Shown here: positions 6,858 to 13,334 of the stretch, in pieces
How positions within the stretch are numbered: position 1 is the first letter of the stretch
How the letters are laid out: every line of letters starts with the position of its first letter
Source of the DNA: an uncultured Bacilli bacterium
GTDB taxonomy: Bacteria > Bacillota_I > Bacilli_A > RF39 > UBA660
Direction of reading: 5' to 3'
DNA: 13,334 nt
Assembly (NCBI GenBank): GCA_947853245.1
Contig: CANTWP010000002.1
Span: 1-13,334 of the forward strand
Translations under genes and position numbers: made by a program
The notes under the pieces: model-generated
What the model was told of the DNA's origin: nothing
Database searches by the model: none
The model's input: the letters and a program-made list of their open reading frames with translations, nothing else

Positions 6858-8126
6858 TCACTTTCTATTTTTAACAATGTTTTCAAACTTAATTTGTAAA
6901 TCATTACTTTTTTGTTTACTTATAAATAATAATACACTATTTTTTAAAGTTGTTAATTTATTAATATCTGTTAATTTAATATATTGTTTATTGTTAATGT
7001 TAGGTAAATCTGGATTCTCTAAACAATCATCAACAGTATATATCTTATCTGATAGATTTAAAGCATCAATATAAGAATTACTTAATTTATTATCTAATAT
7101 ATCAACCATATTTATAACTGATATTAATGATTTATAAGGATATTTTTGCTCTAAAGCTTTAATAATACCTTTAAGTTCTTTAGGATGATTAACTACACAA
7201 TTAACAGTAGTAATATCTTTAAACTGTTGTTCAGTAAATACTTTTTTATTTGTAAAAAATTCTTTTAATGCTTTAGAAACATATTTAACTTCAATTCTTT
7301 CATAATAACAAATCCCTATTACAGATAATACATTTAAAAGCATTTGTTTACCATAAATAGGTAATTCAAAATTACCATAGTAGTTATCCTCAACATGAAC
7401 TTCAAAACTAGTACCATGCTCACTATATTTTACTTCCTTAGCAATAATATCATTATCATCATTAAGTCCATAATAAAAAGTTGGTGTATTTACATTTATT
7501 AATCTTGTATAACGATCATCACCGTTTGCTAAAACCATTTTTAGAGCATTACCAGCAAATTCTTGATAAGCAAGGATTATATCATCGATATTACTATAAT
7601 AATCTGGATAACTTAAATCGATATTAGTTATGATTGCATAATAAGGATTAATTTCTAAAAACTTTCTTTTATTCTCACTAGCAGGTAAGCATAGATATTT
7701 GTTTTCCTTGTCTGCAAAACCTCTACCATCACTTAACATATAATTACAACCAGCTATTTCTGCCAAAACATAAGTCATCATTTCAGTAGTTATTTCTTTA
7801 CCAGTACAGCCAGAAATGGCAATAGTTTGAAACATTTCTGAAAAACGTTGCTTCATTTGGCTACAAGAATAAATTTTAAGACCTAATTCTATAGCTTTTA
7901 CTAATTCTACATTGTCTTCTGGAATATCGTTTCCCTTAATAATAATCATATCCTCGTGGACATTTTCATTATTAAAAGGATAAACTTCTATATTTCGATC
8001 TTTTAAAAAAGTATCTGTTTCGGCCGGATTACTTATATCACTACCATCTACTTTATATCCTAATGTATGTATAACTTGTGCTAAAGCACTCATTTCTATA
8101 TCTTTTATGCCTATTAAATGATACAT
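6858..8126 (-). CDS. MurC-like protein with lost catalytic motifs (probable pseudoenzyme)
   Basis: This 422-residue protein aligns end to end with MurC at 5004-6320; my hand alignment gives 25 identities in the first 60 positions. Conserved stretches include MYH-IGIK, MSALAQ, GCNY, ITNIDL, GDD and YYGL. The catalytic motifs are altered. The UDP loop GIKGSGMSALA is now GIKDIEMSALA. The P-loop GTHGKTTTT is now GCTGKEITT (106-114), losing the metal-binding Thr after Lys. EACEYKQHF is now PASENKRKF, and NIDLDHVDFY is now NIDLSYPDYY, losing the His. DDYAHHP is now NCVVNHP, and QPHTFSRT is replaced by unrelated sequence. Ligase activity is therefore unlikely. The frame is intact, with an AGGGAG site 7 nt before the ATG, so I treat it as functional rather than a pseudogene. 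It begins 22 nt after tadC and is likely co-transcribed with the Tad genes. A role in sensing precursors or linking the pilus to the cell wall is speculation. Confidence 0.85.
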   Translation of the reverse strand: MYHLIGIKDIEMSALAQVIHTLGYKVDGSDISNPAETDTFLKDRNIEVYPFNNENVHEDMIIIKGNDIPEDNVELVKAIELGLKIYSCSQMKQRFSEMFQTIAISGCTGKEITTEMMTYVLAEIAGCNYMLSDGRGFADKENKYLCLPASENKRKFLEINPYYAIITNIDLSYPDYYSNIDDIILAYQEFAGNALKMVLANGDDRYTRLINVNTPTFYYGLNDDNDIIAKEVKYSEHGTSFEVHVEDNYYGNFELPIYGKQMLLNVLSVIGICYYERIEVKYVSKALKEFFTNKKVFTEQQFKDITTVNCVVNHPKELKGIIKALEQKYPYKSLISVINMVDILDNKLSNSYIDALNLSDKIYTVDDCLENPDLPNINNKQYIKLTDINKLTTLKNSVLLFISKQKSNDLQIKFENIVKNRK

Positions 8127-8148
8127 AAGTCATCTCCCTATTTCTAGA

Positions 8149-8856
8149 TTATCCTAAAAAACTAATCAATAATGGTCCTAATATTAACATAAGTATTAAA
8201 GGAACAATAAATATAACTGATACCATACTAATCTTATTTGGTATTTTAGCAATCTCTCCCTTTATCTCAAGGATCTGCTTATCTCTTAAGAATTCTACTT
8301 GATCATACATAGTGCCAACAATACTATTTCCAAATACATTTGTCTGCGTAATACTTAATATGATGTTATTAATTGTTTCTGACGGAATTCTTTTCTTCAT
8401 ATCTTGTAATGATTCTACTAATGATTTACCAAAATTCATCTCAAATAAAGTTTTTTCAAATTCATGAGATAATTCAGAATCAACATTTTTAACGGTTACT
8501 TCTAAAGCGTTTTCTAAGTTTCGCCCTGATTCTAAAGTTAAAGTTAAAATTTCGAAAAAATATAAAGCTTCTTTATCTAATTTCTTAGTACGGATTTTAA
8601 GATTTCTCGTGATAAGAATGTAATAAAAAGCATAGTAATAGCACACAGTAAAAACTGGCGCCAAAACAAAACCAAATTTGGTATAATATAAGATTAACAG
8701 AAAAACTATAATACTAGTAATAAAACGAATATTCATAAAACTAATAGCAGTTAAAGTCCGTCTATCACCTAACATATTCATTTTATCTTCAATCTGTTTA
8801 ATATCTTTTTCTCTATATATCTTACGAATAAACTTATTTCGATAATTATTACTCAT
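8149..8856 (-). CDS. tadC: Tad pilus platform protein TadC (T2SSF domain)
   Basis: This is one of the two GspF-like inner-membrane platform proteins of a Tad machine, which couple the TadA motor to pilin assembly. The 235 residues contain a basic cytoplasmic N-terminus, membrane helices at about 41-58 and 62-83, and a cytoplasmic T2SSF helical domain (about 95-200). In that domain LTLTLESGRNLENALE is the characteristic small-residue/Gly-Arg segment, with FGNSIVGTM further on. Hydrophobic segments at about 208-234 end the protein. It is short for TadC (often about 300) but carries the core fold. It starts 4 nt after tadB, with AAGGA upstream of the ATG, and is followed by the murC-like gene. 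The TadB/TadC names rest mainly on order. Confidence 0.9.
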   Translation of the reverse strand: MSNNYRNKFIRKIYREKDIKQIEDKMNMLGDRRTLTAISFMNIRFITSIIVFLLILYYTKFGFVLAPVFTVCYYYAFYYILITRNLKIRTKKLDKEALYFFEILTLTLESGRNLENALEVTVKNVDSELSHEFEKTLFEMNFGKSLVESLQDMKKRIPSETINNIILSITQTNVFGNSIVGTMYDQVEFLRDKQILEIKGEIAKIPNKISMVSVIFIVPLILMLILGPLLISFLG

Positions 8857-8860
8857 AAAA

Positions 8861-10360
8861 TCACATCCTTACTTTCATAATCCACCTAATAAAAATAATA
8901 TAAATGATATAATATAAAATCATAAATGCCATCATAATAATACCAAATGGATTTGTAAATAATGGTATGAAATAATCTGGACTAATAACACTTACAAATA
9001 TGATAAATAATACTGGAACAAAGAAAAGTACATTGACAATAATTTTTGATCCACCCGTTAAAGAGTTCAATTCTAAACGAAGTTTTTTCTTACTAACTAA
9101 TGTCTTTTCAATAGAATCAAATACTCTAATAATATTACCACCAGTTTTATTGATTATCGATAAAGAAGCAGTTAAATAAGTAACTTCTTCTAACCCAACA
9201 CGTTTAGAAAATCTTCTAAATACTTCCTCTACTCCTAATCCTAGATTAATCTCCATATACATCTTATCAAATTCTTTAGCAATCGGGCCAGACAACTCTG
9301 TACTCACTAAAGATATAGCTTGCGTAATGCTACGACCAGATTTAAAAGCATTATTCATAATTACAATGGCTTGCAATAAATCGTTTTCTAGACTTTTTCT
9401 ATGTAGTTTATATTTAGAAACAAATAAGATATCCGGTAATATGAAGCCAATCAATAAAGGAATCCAAATCTCATAGAATCCCATTAGTTTAAGTTGTAAT
9501 GCTTTAGAACAAGCCGCAACAAATAACAAGAAGAAAGCTGTAATAAACTTTACCACTACAAAATCCATACCGGTTTGTAACTCGAATAAGTCTTCATATT
9601 TTTCATATTTTTTACTCAGTTTATTTAAAAATACCGATTTATCAAAAGCTGGTTTAAATGAATTAATTAAACGTTTAAAGAAACCTCTAATACTATCATA
9701 AAGAGAACCTTTATCGTCATTTAAAGGACTAATACTAAATTTTTCAATTCTTTTTTCTAAATTTAAACTACGATTATATCTTACAATACACGCTACTACA
9801 AACATGAGTACTATCAAAATAAAAGATTGAAATACAAATAGTAAAGCAGGATCTTCAACTACATTAATATATACACTTTTTGATGTGGTATTACCTGCTT
9901 TATCACTAACTGTATATGTAAGTCTTTTCTTACCAACTGATTCAAAATCTAATTCATCAGCGTTCGTAATAATATAGCTATTTAAATCGCCATCGATATT
10001 ATCAGTAGCTTTAACACCACCCATAATATCGATTGTTCCGCCTTTAATAAGAGTTAATGTTTCATCACCAACTGTTAAAATTGGTTTTTCTTTATCGATT
10101 ACATATTCGCAACTAGTTTCATTTACTACAGTACCATCTGTTAAATGTTTTTCTAACTTAACATGATAAATACCCGTAGAATCTAAAAATATATTGGTAA
10201 GTCGATTGCCATCAATTGTAACAGTTCTAACTAAATTAGAATTTTTATATAAATTATAAGTATAATAAACTGTATCACTACTTGGTACATAGGTTATTTT
10301 AATATTATTATTTGATGGTAAACTACAATGCTCTGTATTAAACCCAACATAATTATTCAT
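8861..10360 (-). CDS. tadB: TadB platform protein fused to N-terminal extracellular Ig-like domains
   Basis: From the ATG at 10358-10360 this is 499 residues. Residues 1-88 form a beta-rich Ig-like region with two cysteines (12 and 84). Residues about 91-169 resemble the DUF5011/HYR-type Ig-like domain (KATDNIDGDLNSYI, then VGKKRLTYTVSDKAGNTTSK). A membrane helix follows at about 175-194, then basic RYNRSLNLEKRIEK, which places the N-terminal domains outside. The rest is a normal TadB: helices at about 267-286 and 296-315, a cytoplasmic T2SSF domain (about 325-435, with MNNAFKSGRSITQAISL and INKTGGNI), and helices at about 441-460 and 473-494. Ordinary TadB lacks the Ig-like part. No signal peptide precedes it, so the N-tail must be exported by the first helix. 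A GTG three codons upstream lies inside the AGGTGA site. tadA ends 12 nt upstream. Confidence 0.92.
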   Translation of the reverse strand: MNNYVGFNTEHCSLPSNNNIKITYVPSSDTVYYTYNLYKNSNLVRTVTIDGNRLTNIFLDSTGIYHVKLEKHLTDGTVVNETSCEYVIDKEKPILTVGDETLTLIKGGTIDIMGGVKATDNIDGDLNSYIITNADELDFESVGKKRLTYTVSDKAGNTTSKSVYINVVEDPALLFVFQSFILIVLMFVVACIVRYNRSLNLEKRIEKFSISPLNDDKGSLYDSIRGFFKRLINSFKPAFDKSVFLNKLSKKYEKYEDLFELQTGMDFVVVKFITAFFLLFVAACSKALQLKLMGFYEIWIPLLIGFILPDILFVSKYKLHRKSLENDLLQAIVIMNNAFKSGRSITQAISLVSTELSGPIAKEFDKMYMEINLGLGVEEVFRRFSKRVGLEEVTYLTASLSIINKTGGNIIRVFDSIEKTLVSKKKLRLELNSLTGGSKIIVNVLFFVPVLFIIFVSVISPDYFIPLFTNPFGIIMMAFMILYYIIYIIFIRWIMKVRM

Positions 10361-10365
10361 GACTA

Positions 10366-10371
10366 TCACCT
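10366..10371 (-). promoter_or_regulatory. Shine-Dalgarno that decides the tadB start
   Basis: AGGTGA on the minus strand, 5 nt before the ATG at 10358-10360, with the same geometry as at tcdA. The in-frame GTG at 10367-10369 lies within it, so the longer start is unlikely. Confidence 0.7.
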
Positions 10372-10372
10372 C

Positions 10373-11692
10373 TTACCCAAATATATCTTTTAATGTTTCA
10401 ATACCTCTATATGTAATTTTCTTATAAACACTAGGAGTTCTTTTATTCATCATAAATTCTCCTATTACTTCACCTTTATCTGTAAGGCCAGTTTGTTTAA
10501 AACTAAATATTTCTTTTAATTTAATCATGTCATCATTAAACCCTACTACTTCACAAATACTAGTAACTTTACGACGACCATCTGTTAATCTACTAACCTG
10601 AATGACTAAGTCAATAGCGTTCTCTATATATTCACGAATAGCTTTGACAGGTATTTCCATACCGGCCATTAAAATCATAGTTTCTAATCTATTTAATGCA
10701 TCTTCCGGACTATTAGCGTGCATTGTTGTTAAACTTCCGTTATGGCCTGTATTCATGGCTTGCAACATATCAAAAGCTTCTTTACCACGAACTTCACCAA
10801 CAATTATACGATCAGGACGCATACGTAATGAGTTAATAACTAAATCACGGATTGTGACTTCGCCTTCCCCTTCATAATTAGTAAGACGAGTCTCTAATGA
10901 TATAACGTGATTCTGTTTTAACTTTAATTCAGCAGCATCTTCAATAGTAATGATACGTTCATCATTACCAATAAAGGAAGATAAACAGTTTAATAATGTT
11001 GTTTTACCACTACCAGTACCACCACATATAATAATGTTTAATTTAGCTTGAACACTGGCTTCTAAGAATCTAGCCATATAAGGAGTTAATGCACCAGTAC
11101 GTAAAAAATCATCAATATTCGCTAATTCTTCTTTAAACTTACGAATAGTTAGAATTGGTCCGTTTAAAGAAAGAGGAGGAATTACTGCATTTAAACGTGA
11201 TCCATCAGCAAGTCTAGCATCCACCATAGGACTAGCTGTATCTATCGTTCTTCCAATCGGTTGAATCATTCTTTGAATAGTTCTAATTATATGATCTTCA
11301 TTAATAAAGGAAACACTAGTATCACGAACTACATGGCCATCTATTTCTACATATATTTCATCAATTCCATTAACCATGATTTCAGTTATATTAGGATCCT
11401 TAAGTATCTCTGTAAGAGGACCACATCCATTCATTTCATTATCTATTAAGTTATATAAATGATTTCTTTCTACCGTAGACAAATCGTATCCTTCAACTGA
11501 CTTATCTATCTGTTTTTTAATATCTTCATTTCTAGTTAATACTGAATTATTATCAATAAGAGCTTGAATTATTTTATTACGTAATTCTTCAAGCAAAGAT
11601 TTATTTTTAAATTCATTATAATCATCATAACTATCTTTAATATGACTATCTAAATCTACTTCAAATTCATCAATAAAAGTTTTTTTTGCCAT
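10373..11692 (-). CDS. tadA: Tad pilus secretion ATPase TadA/CpaF
   Basis: This is the hexameric motor ATPase that powers assembly of Tad/Flp pili at the cytoplasmic face of the membrane. In 439 residues I see an N-terminal helical part, the CpaF N2 region (GCGPLTEILKDPNITEIMVNG, about 89-109) and RMIQPIGRTIDTASPMVDARL (141-161). The core has Walker A GGTGSGKTTLLN (224-235), the Asp box ITIEDAAEL (248-256), Walker B RIIVGEVRG (295-303) and the His box GSLTTMHAN (319-327). All catalytic residues expected of a PilT/VirB11-class ATPase are present, and the length is normal for TadA. It starts 7 nt after tadZ; the tadZ TAG stop forms the first bases of its ribosome site. Confidence 0.96.
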   Translation of the reverse strand: MAKKTFIDEFEVDLDSHIKDSYDDYNEFKNKSLLEELRNKIIQALIDNNSVLTRNEDIKKQIDKSVEGYDLSTVERNHLYNLIDNEMNGCGPLTEILKDPNITEIMVNGIDEIYVEIDGHVVRDTSVSFINEDHIIRTIQRMIQPIGRTIDTASPMVDARLADGSRLNAVIPPLSLNGPILTIRKFKEELANIDDFLRTGALTPYMARFLEASVQAKLNIIICGGTGSGKTTLLNCLSSFIGNDERIITIEDAAELKLKQNHVISLETRLTNYEGEGEVTIRDLVINSLRMRPDRIIVGEVRGKEAFDMLQAMNTGHNGSLTTMHANSPEDALNRLETMILMAGMEIPVKAIREYIENAIDLVIQVSRLTDGRRKVTSICEVVGFNDDMIKLKEIFSFKQTGLTDKGEVIGEFMMNKRTPSVYKKITYRGIETLKDIFG

Positions 11693-11699
11693 AATTCAC

Positions 11700-12443
11700 C
11701 TACTTATCTTCCTTTAAAAAATCGGAAATAATATCTTCAAATACCATATATTTTTGTGGATAAATTAATGATAAAATTTTACCATCGATCACATACTGAT
11801 CAATATTTCTCTGATAAAAATTACTAGATATTGTATAATCTATATTATCACCTAATATATTATTAATATCATAATTTGTAAAACAGCTACGATTTTTATC
11901 AATAGAATTATTCATAATAATGCGATAATTATTTTTATTCATATCTTTATAAATAGAAACCATACTACGCATACTCTTTAAATCTACTAAATTATTAGTT
12001 ACTAAATATAATATTAAATCACTATTATCAAGCGCTAAAAGATTGATATCACTTAAAGAATGTGTTGTATCAATTAATATAAAATCATAACGTGTACTGG
12101 CTTTTTTAATAACTAATGATAAATATTTATTCTTAATTTTATTAGCAAGTCTTGGGTCTTTTGGTGCTGGAATAATATCTATATATTCATTATAAGAGCA
12201 AACATAATTTTCAATATTATCAAATCTATTCATATACATATCGTTAATAAGACGATACAGATCTGTTGTAATATCAATATTAAGAGATGGAGCAATGGCT
12301 CCACTATATAGATCTAAATCTAAAATTAAAGTTTTTTGTTTTCTTAAAGATAGAACGCCTGCCAAATTTAAAACAGTAGTTGATTTACCGGTTCCACCTT
12401 TTACTGAAGTAACTGTAATAACATGTGCTTTCTTTATAGCCAT
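11700..12443 (-). CDS. tadZ: TadZ/CpaE-like ParA/MinD-family ATPase
   Basis: This is a ParA/MinD-type ATPase, which in Tad systems marks the site of pilus assembly. The deviant Walker A is KGGTGKST (15-22, with the signature Lys15). Walker A' is DLDLYSG (42-48) and Walker B is FILIDTTHSLSD (121-132). At 247 residues it is just the ATPase domain: the N-terminal atypical receiver domain of CpaE/TadZ is absent. Plasmid-type ParA and MinD are alternatives by sequence, but there is no ParB or MinC partner and it lies directly between tadE/G-like and tadA genes. An AGAGGGA site precedes the ATG. The gap to the upstream gene is 9 nt. Confidence 0.9.
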   Translation of the reverse strand: MAIKKAHVITVTSVKGGTGKSTTVLNLAGVLSLRKQKTLILDLDLYSGAIAPSLNIDITTDLYRLINDMYMNRFDNIENYVCSYNEYIDIIPAPKDPRLANKIKNKYLSLVIKKASTRYDFILIDTTHSLSDINLLALDNSDLILYLVTNNLVDLKSMRSMVSIYKDMNKNNYRIIMNNSIDKNRSCFTNYDINNILGDNIDYTISSNFYQRNIDQYVIDGKILSLIYPQKYMVFEDIISDFLKEDK

Positions 12444-12452
12444 TATATCCCT

Positions 12453-12833
12453 CTATTCCTTGCTGATAACTAATTTATTATCATTTATATATCCATAAAA
12501 AGAATTGTGAATACCATATATATTATTTTTAAATAATGATTTAAAATTACCACTATATGTTTTTTCTACAGTAACATATATATATTCATTATCAATGTTA
12601 ACAATAATACTTGAAGTATCTTTAATATTCTTAGAGATAAGTACTTCAATCTTATTTTTTATATCTATATCATTTATATTTTCTAATCCATATTGAATAG
12701 CTTCTTTTATAGAACTTTCTATATGTTTATCTTCATTATATAAAAGGCCTATATCAATAACGAGTGCAAATAAAGTAAGAAAAACTGGAATAAGTAAAAC
12801 AAATAGAACTAATACTTGACCTTTTTTATTCAT
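12453..12833 (-). CDS. TadE/TadG-like minor pilin
   Basis: The 126-residue protein starts MNKKGQVLVLFVLLIPVF, the TadE/F/G-type N-terminus: basic residues, Gly-Gln, then a hydrophobic helix to about residue 32. About 95 residues then lie outside, with beta-type segments (SSIIVNIDNEYIYVTVE). The Glu expected five residues after a Gly cleavage site is Leu here, so processing like TadE is doubtful. That points more to TadG/TadF. Full TadG proteins are much longer and often carry a von Willebrand-type domain, which is missing. It overlaps tadE by 8 nt and is probably translated by coupling. Confidence 0.8.
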   Translation of the reverse strand: MNKKGQVLVLFVLLIPVFLTLFALVIDIGLLYNEDKHIESSIKEAIQYGLENINDIDIKNKIEVLISKNIKDTSSIIVNIDNEYIYVTVEKTYSGNFKSLFKNNIYGIHNSFYGYINDNKLVISKE

Positions 12834-13164
12834 AATAGATAGTTCTTTCTACTTTTATTTCATAAGGGTCTTTTAATATAACTTTTAGACCTGGTGTAAG
12901 AATCTTAATATCTTTTGTTAATACTATTTTTACAAAATCGGCATCTTGTTCATATTGTACTTTAGCTTCTTCAGTTGAAAGATATTTTTCTAATTCTGTC
13001 TGCTCGTTATTTTTATAAAGTTCTACTACTGTATCTAAAGAGCTTTCTAAAGCATATTTTTTATAAATAATATTACCAAAATCAACCATGCTTAGTAAGA
13101 TAAGTAAAAGGATTGGCAAAATAATTATAAATTCTACTAATGATTGACCCCTATTCTTCTTCAT
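12826..13164 (-). CDS. tadE: TadE-like minor pseudopilin
   Basis: This is a 112-residue TadE-family protein. Its N-terminus MKKNRGQSLVEFIIILP has the TadE signature Gly-Gln-Ser-x-Val-Glu-Phe, with Glu11 at +5 if cut after Gly6. A hydrophobic helix (about 9-28) and DFGNIIYKK follow. The remaining 75 residues are charged and presumably exposed on the cell surface. In Tad systems such pseudopilins are cut by the prepilin peptidase and help start or stabilise Flp pili. It is the first gene of the operon, with AGGAGA 8 nt before the ATG and a promoter directly upstream. Confidence 0.88.
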   Translation of the reverse strand: MKKNRGQSLVEFIIILPILLLILLSMVDFGNIIYKKYALESSLDTVVELYKNNEQTELEKYLSTEEAKVQYEQDADFVKIVLTKDIKILTPGLKVILKDPYEIKVERTIYYE

Positions 13165-13189
13165 TATAACAGTCTCCTACCATAAATAA

Positions 13190-13218
13190 ATTATATCAAA
13201 AAAACTTATATTTAACAA
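13190..13218 (-). promoter_or_regulatory. Promoter of the Tad operon
   Basis: On the minus strand a -35 TTGTTA (13213-13218), a 17-nt spacer and a perfect -10 TATAAT (13190-13195) are present. The -10 is extended by TG (TGATATAAT). The predicted start near 13183 gives a 5' UTR of about 19 nt, enough for the AGGAGA ribosome site (13173-13178). Confidence 0.8.
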
Positions 13219-13220
13219 TC

Positions 13221-13257
13221 GTTTAAAGAAAAATAGAGTAACTTTTTATTACTCTAT
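13221..13257 (-). terminator. Rho-independent terminator of the upstream gene
   Basis: On the minus strand a 9-bp perfect stem (13249-13257 with 13233-13241) has a 7-nt loop and is followed by TTTTCTTT. It lies 18 nt after the stop at 13276 and just before the Tad promoter, so the Tad operon starts as a separate transcript. Confidence 0.75.
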
Positions 13258-13275
13258 ACATTTATTTATTATTTT

Positions 13276-13334
13276 CTACTTATCTGCACAACTATAAAAG
13301 TTATCACTAGTTATATCTTTACAAGTTCCACTTT
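13276..13334 (-). CDS. 3' end of an upstream minus-strand gene (partial)
   Basis: The last complete codons on the minus strand read S-G-T-C-K-D-I-T-S-D-N-F-Y-S-C-A-D-K followed by TAG (13276-13278). The other two frames hit stops within this stretch, and a good terminator follows, which supports a real gene end. Two cysteines ten residues apart near the C-terminus suggest a secreted or surface protein with a disulfide, such as a pilin-like protein. That is inference from 18 residues only. Confidence 0.5.
   Translation of the reverse strand, partial: SGTCKDITSDNFYSCADK

Noticed and set aside
6841..6881. 9-bp inverted repeat (AACATTGTT / AACAATGTT) at the end of the murC-like gene
   Set aside because: The loop is 23 nt, the stem is A/T-rich and no T tract follows on the minus strand, so it does not qualify as a terminator.
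6877..7074. 65-codon plus-strand ORF opposite the murC-like gene
   Set aside because: Antisense shadow of the 422-codon frame, with no promoter or recognisable protein features.
6858..8126. Reading this gene as a second active murC or as Mpl/MurE-type ligase
   Set aside because: The P-loop Thr, the UDP-loop glycines, the metal-binding His and the C-terminal motifs are missing, and the conserved pieces match MurC specifically.
10602..10877. 91-codon plus-strand ORF opposite tadA
   Set aside because: It mirrors the highly conserved TadA ATPase region on the other strand and has no independent support.
11261..11449. 62-codon plus-strand ORF opposite tadA
   Set aside because: Antisense shadow; composition reflects complementary TadA codons.
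12295..12498. 67-codon plus-strand ORF opposite tadZ
   Set aside because: Antisense shadow spanning the tadZ P-loop region; no ribosome site.
1..13334. CRISPR array, tRNA, rRNA, insertion sequence or prophage genes
   Set aside because: No regularly spaced repeats, tRNA-like cloverleaf, rRNA stretch, transposase or phage protein was found on reading both strands.

Overview
This is a very AT-rich window with tightly packed, mostly minus-strand operons. Shine-Dalgarno sequences are of the AGGTGA/AGGAGG type and sigma-A style promoters are clear. It looks like a low-GC Bacillota/Mycoplasmatota-type bacterium, perhaps an uncultured gut lineage of the RF39 kind (inference only). TGA acts as a stop (tadB, murC-like gene) and tryptophan is TGG, so the mycoplasma code is not in use. 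A complete murC implies peptidoglycan, so this is not a wall-less mycoplasma.

Layout. Positions 1-266 hold the smc terminator, a minus-strand promoter with a leader-like stretch, and what may be the first codons of a further minus-strand gene. Positions 267-4860 are one minus-strand operon read as tcdA (tRNA t6A dehydratase) > unknown 182-aa protein > type IV prepilin-like protein > smc. A 143-bp divergent region (4861-5003) carries two good promoters. Rightward lies murC (5004-6320), which ends in a hairpin terminator. The remainder (6346-13164) is minus strand: a compact Tad/Flp-type pilus operon read as tadE > tadE/G-like > tadZ > tadA > tadB (with an extracellular Ig-like extension) > tadC. 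A degenerate MurC paralogue follows tadC by 22 nt, and then comes a small two-TM membrane protein. The last bases (13276-13334) are the 3' end of an upstream gene closed by a terminator.

How they work together. tadZ, tadA, tadB and tadC encode the localisation ATPase, motor ATPase and two platform proteins of a Tad machine. The two TadE/G-like proteins are minor pilins. No Flp pilin, prepilin peptidase or CpaB-like gene is inside the window.

The most striking item is the protein at 6858-8126. It aligns end to end with the real MurC encoded just beyond it. It has lost the UDP-loop glycines, the P-loop Thr, the metal-binding His and the conserved C-terminal catalytic motifs, yet remains a full-length open frame in the Tad operon. 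It is best read as a MurC pseudoenzyme with a possible cell-wall or pilus-linked role. A second oddity is TadB fused to about 170 residues of predicted extracytoplasmic Ig-like domains without a signal peptide.
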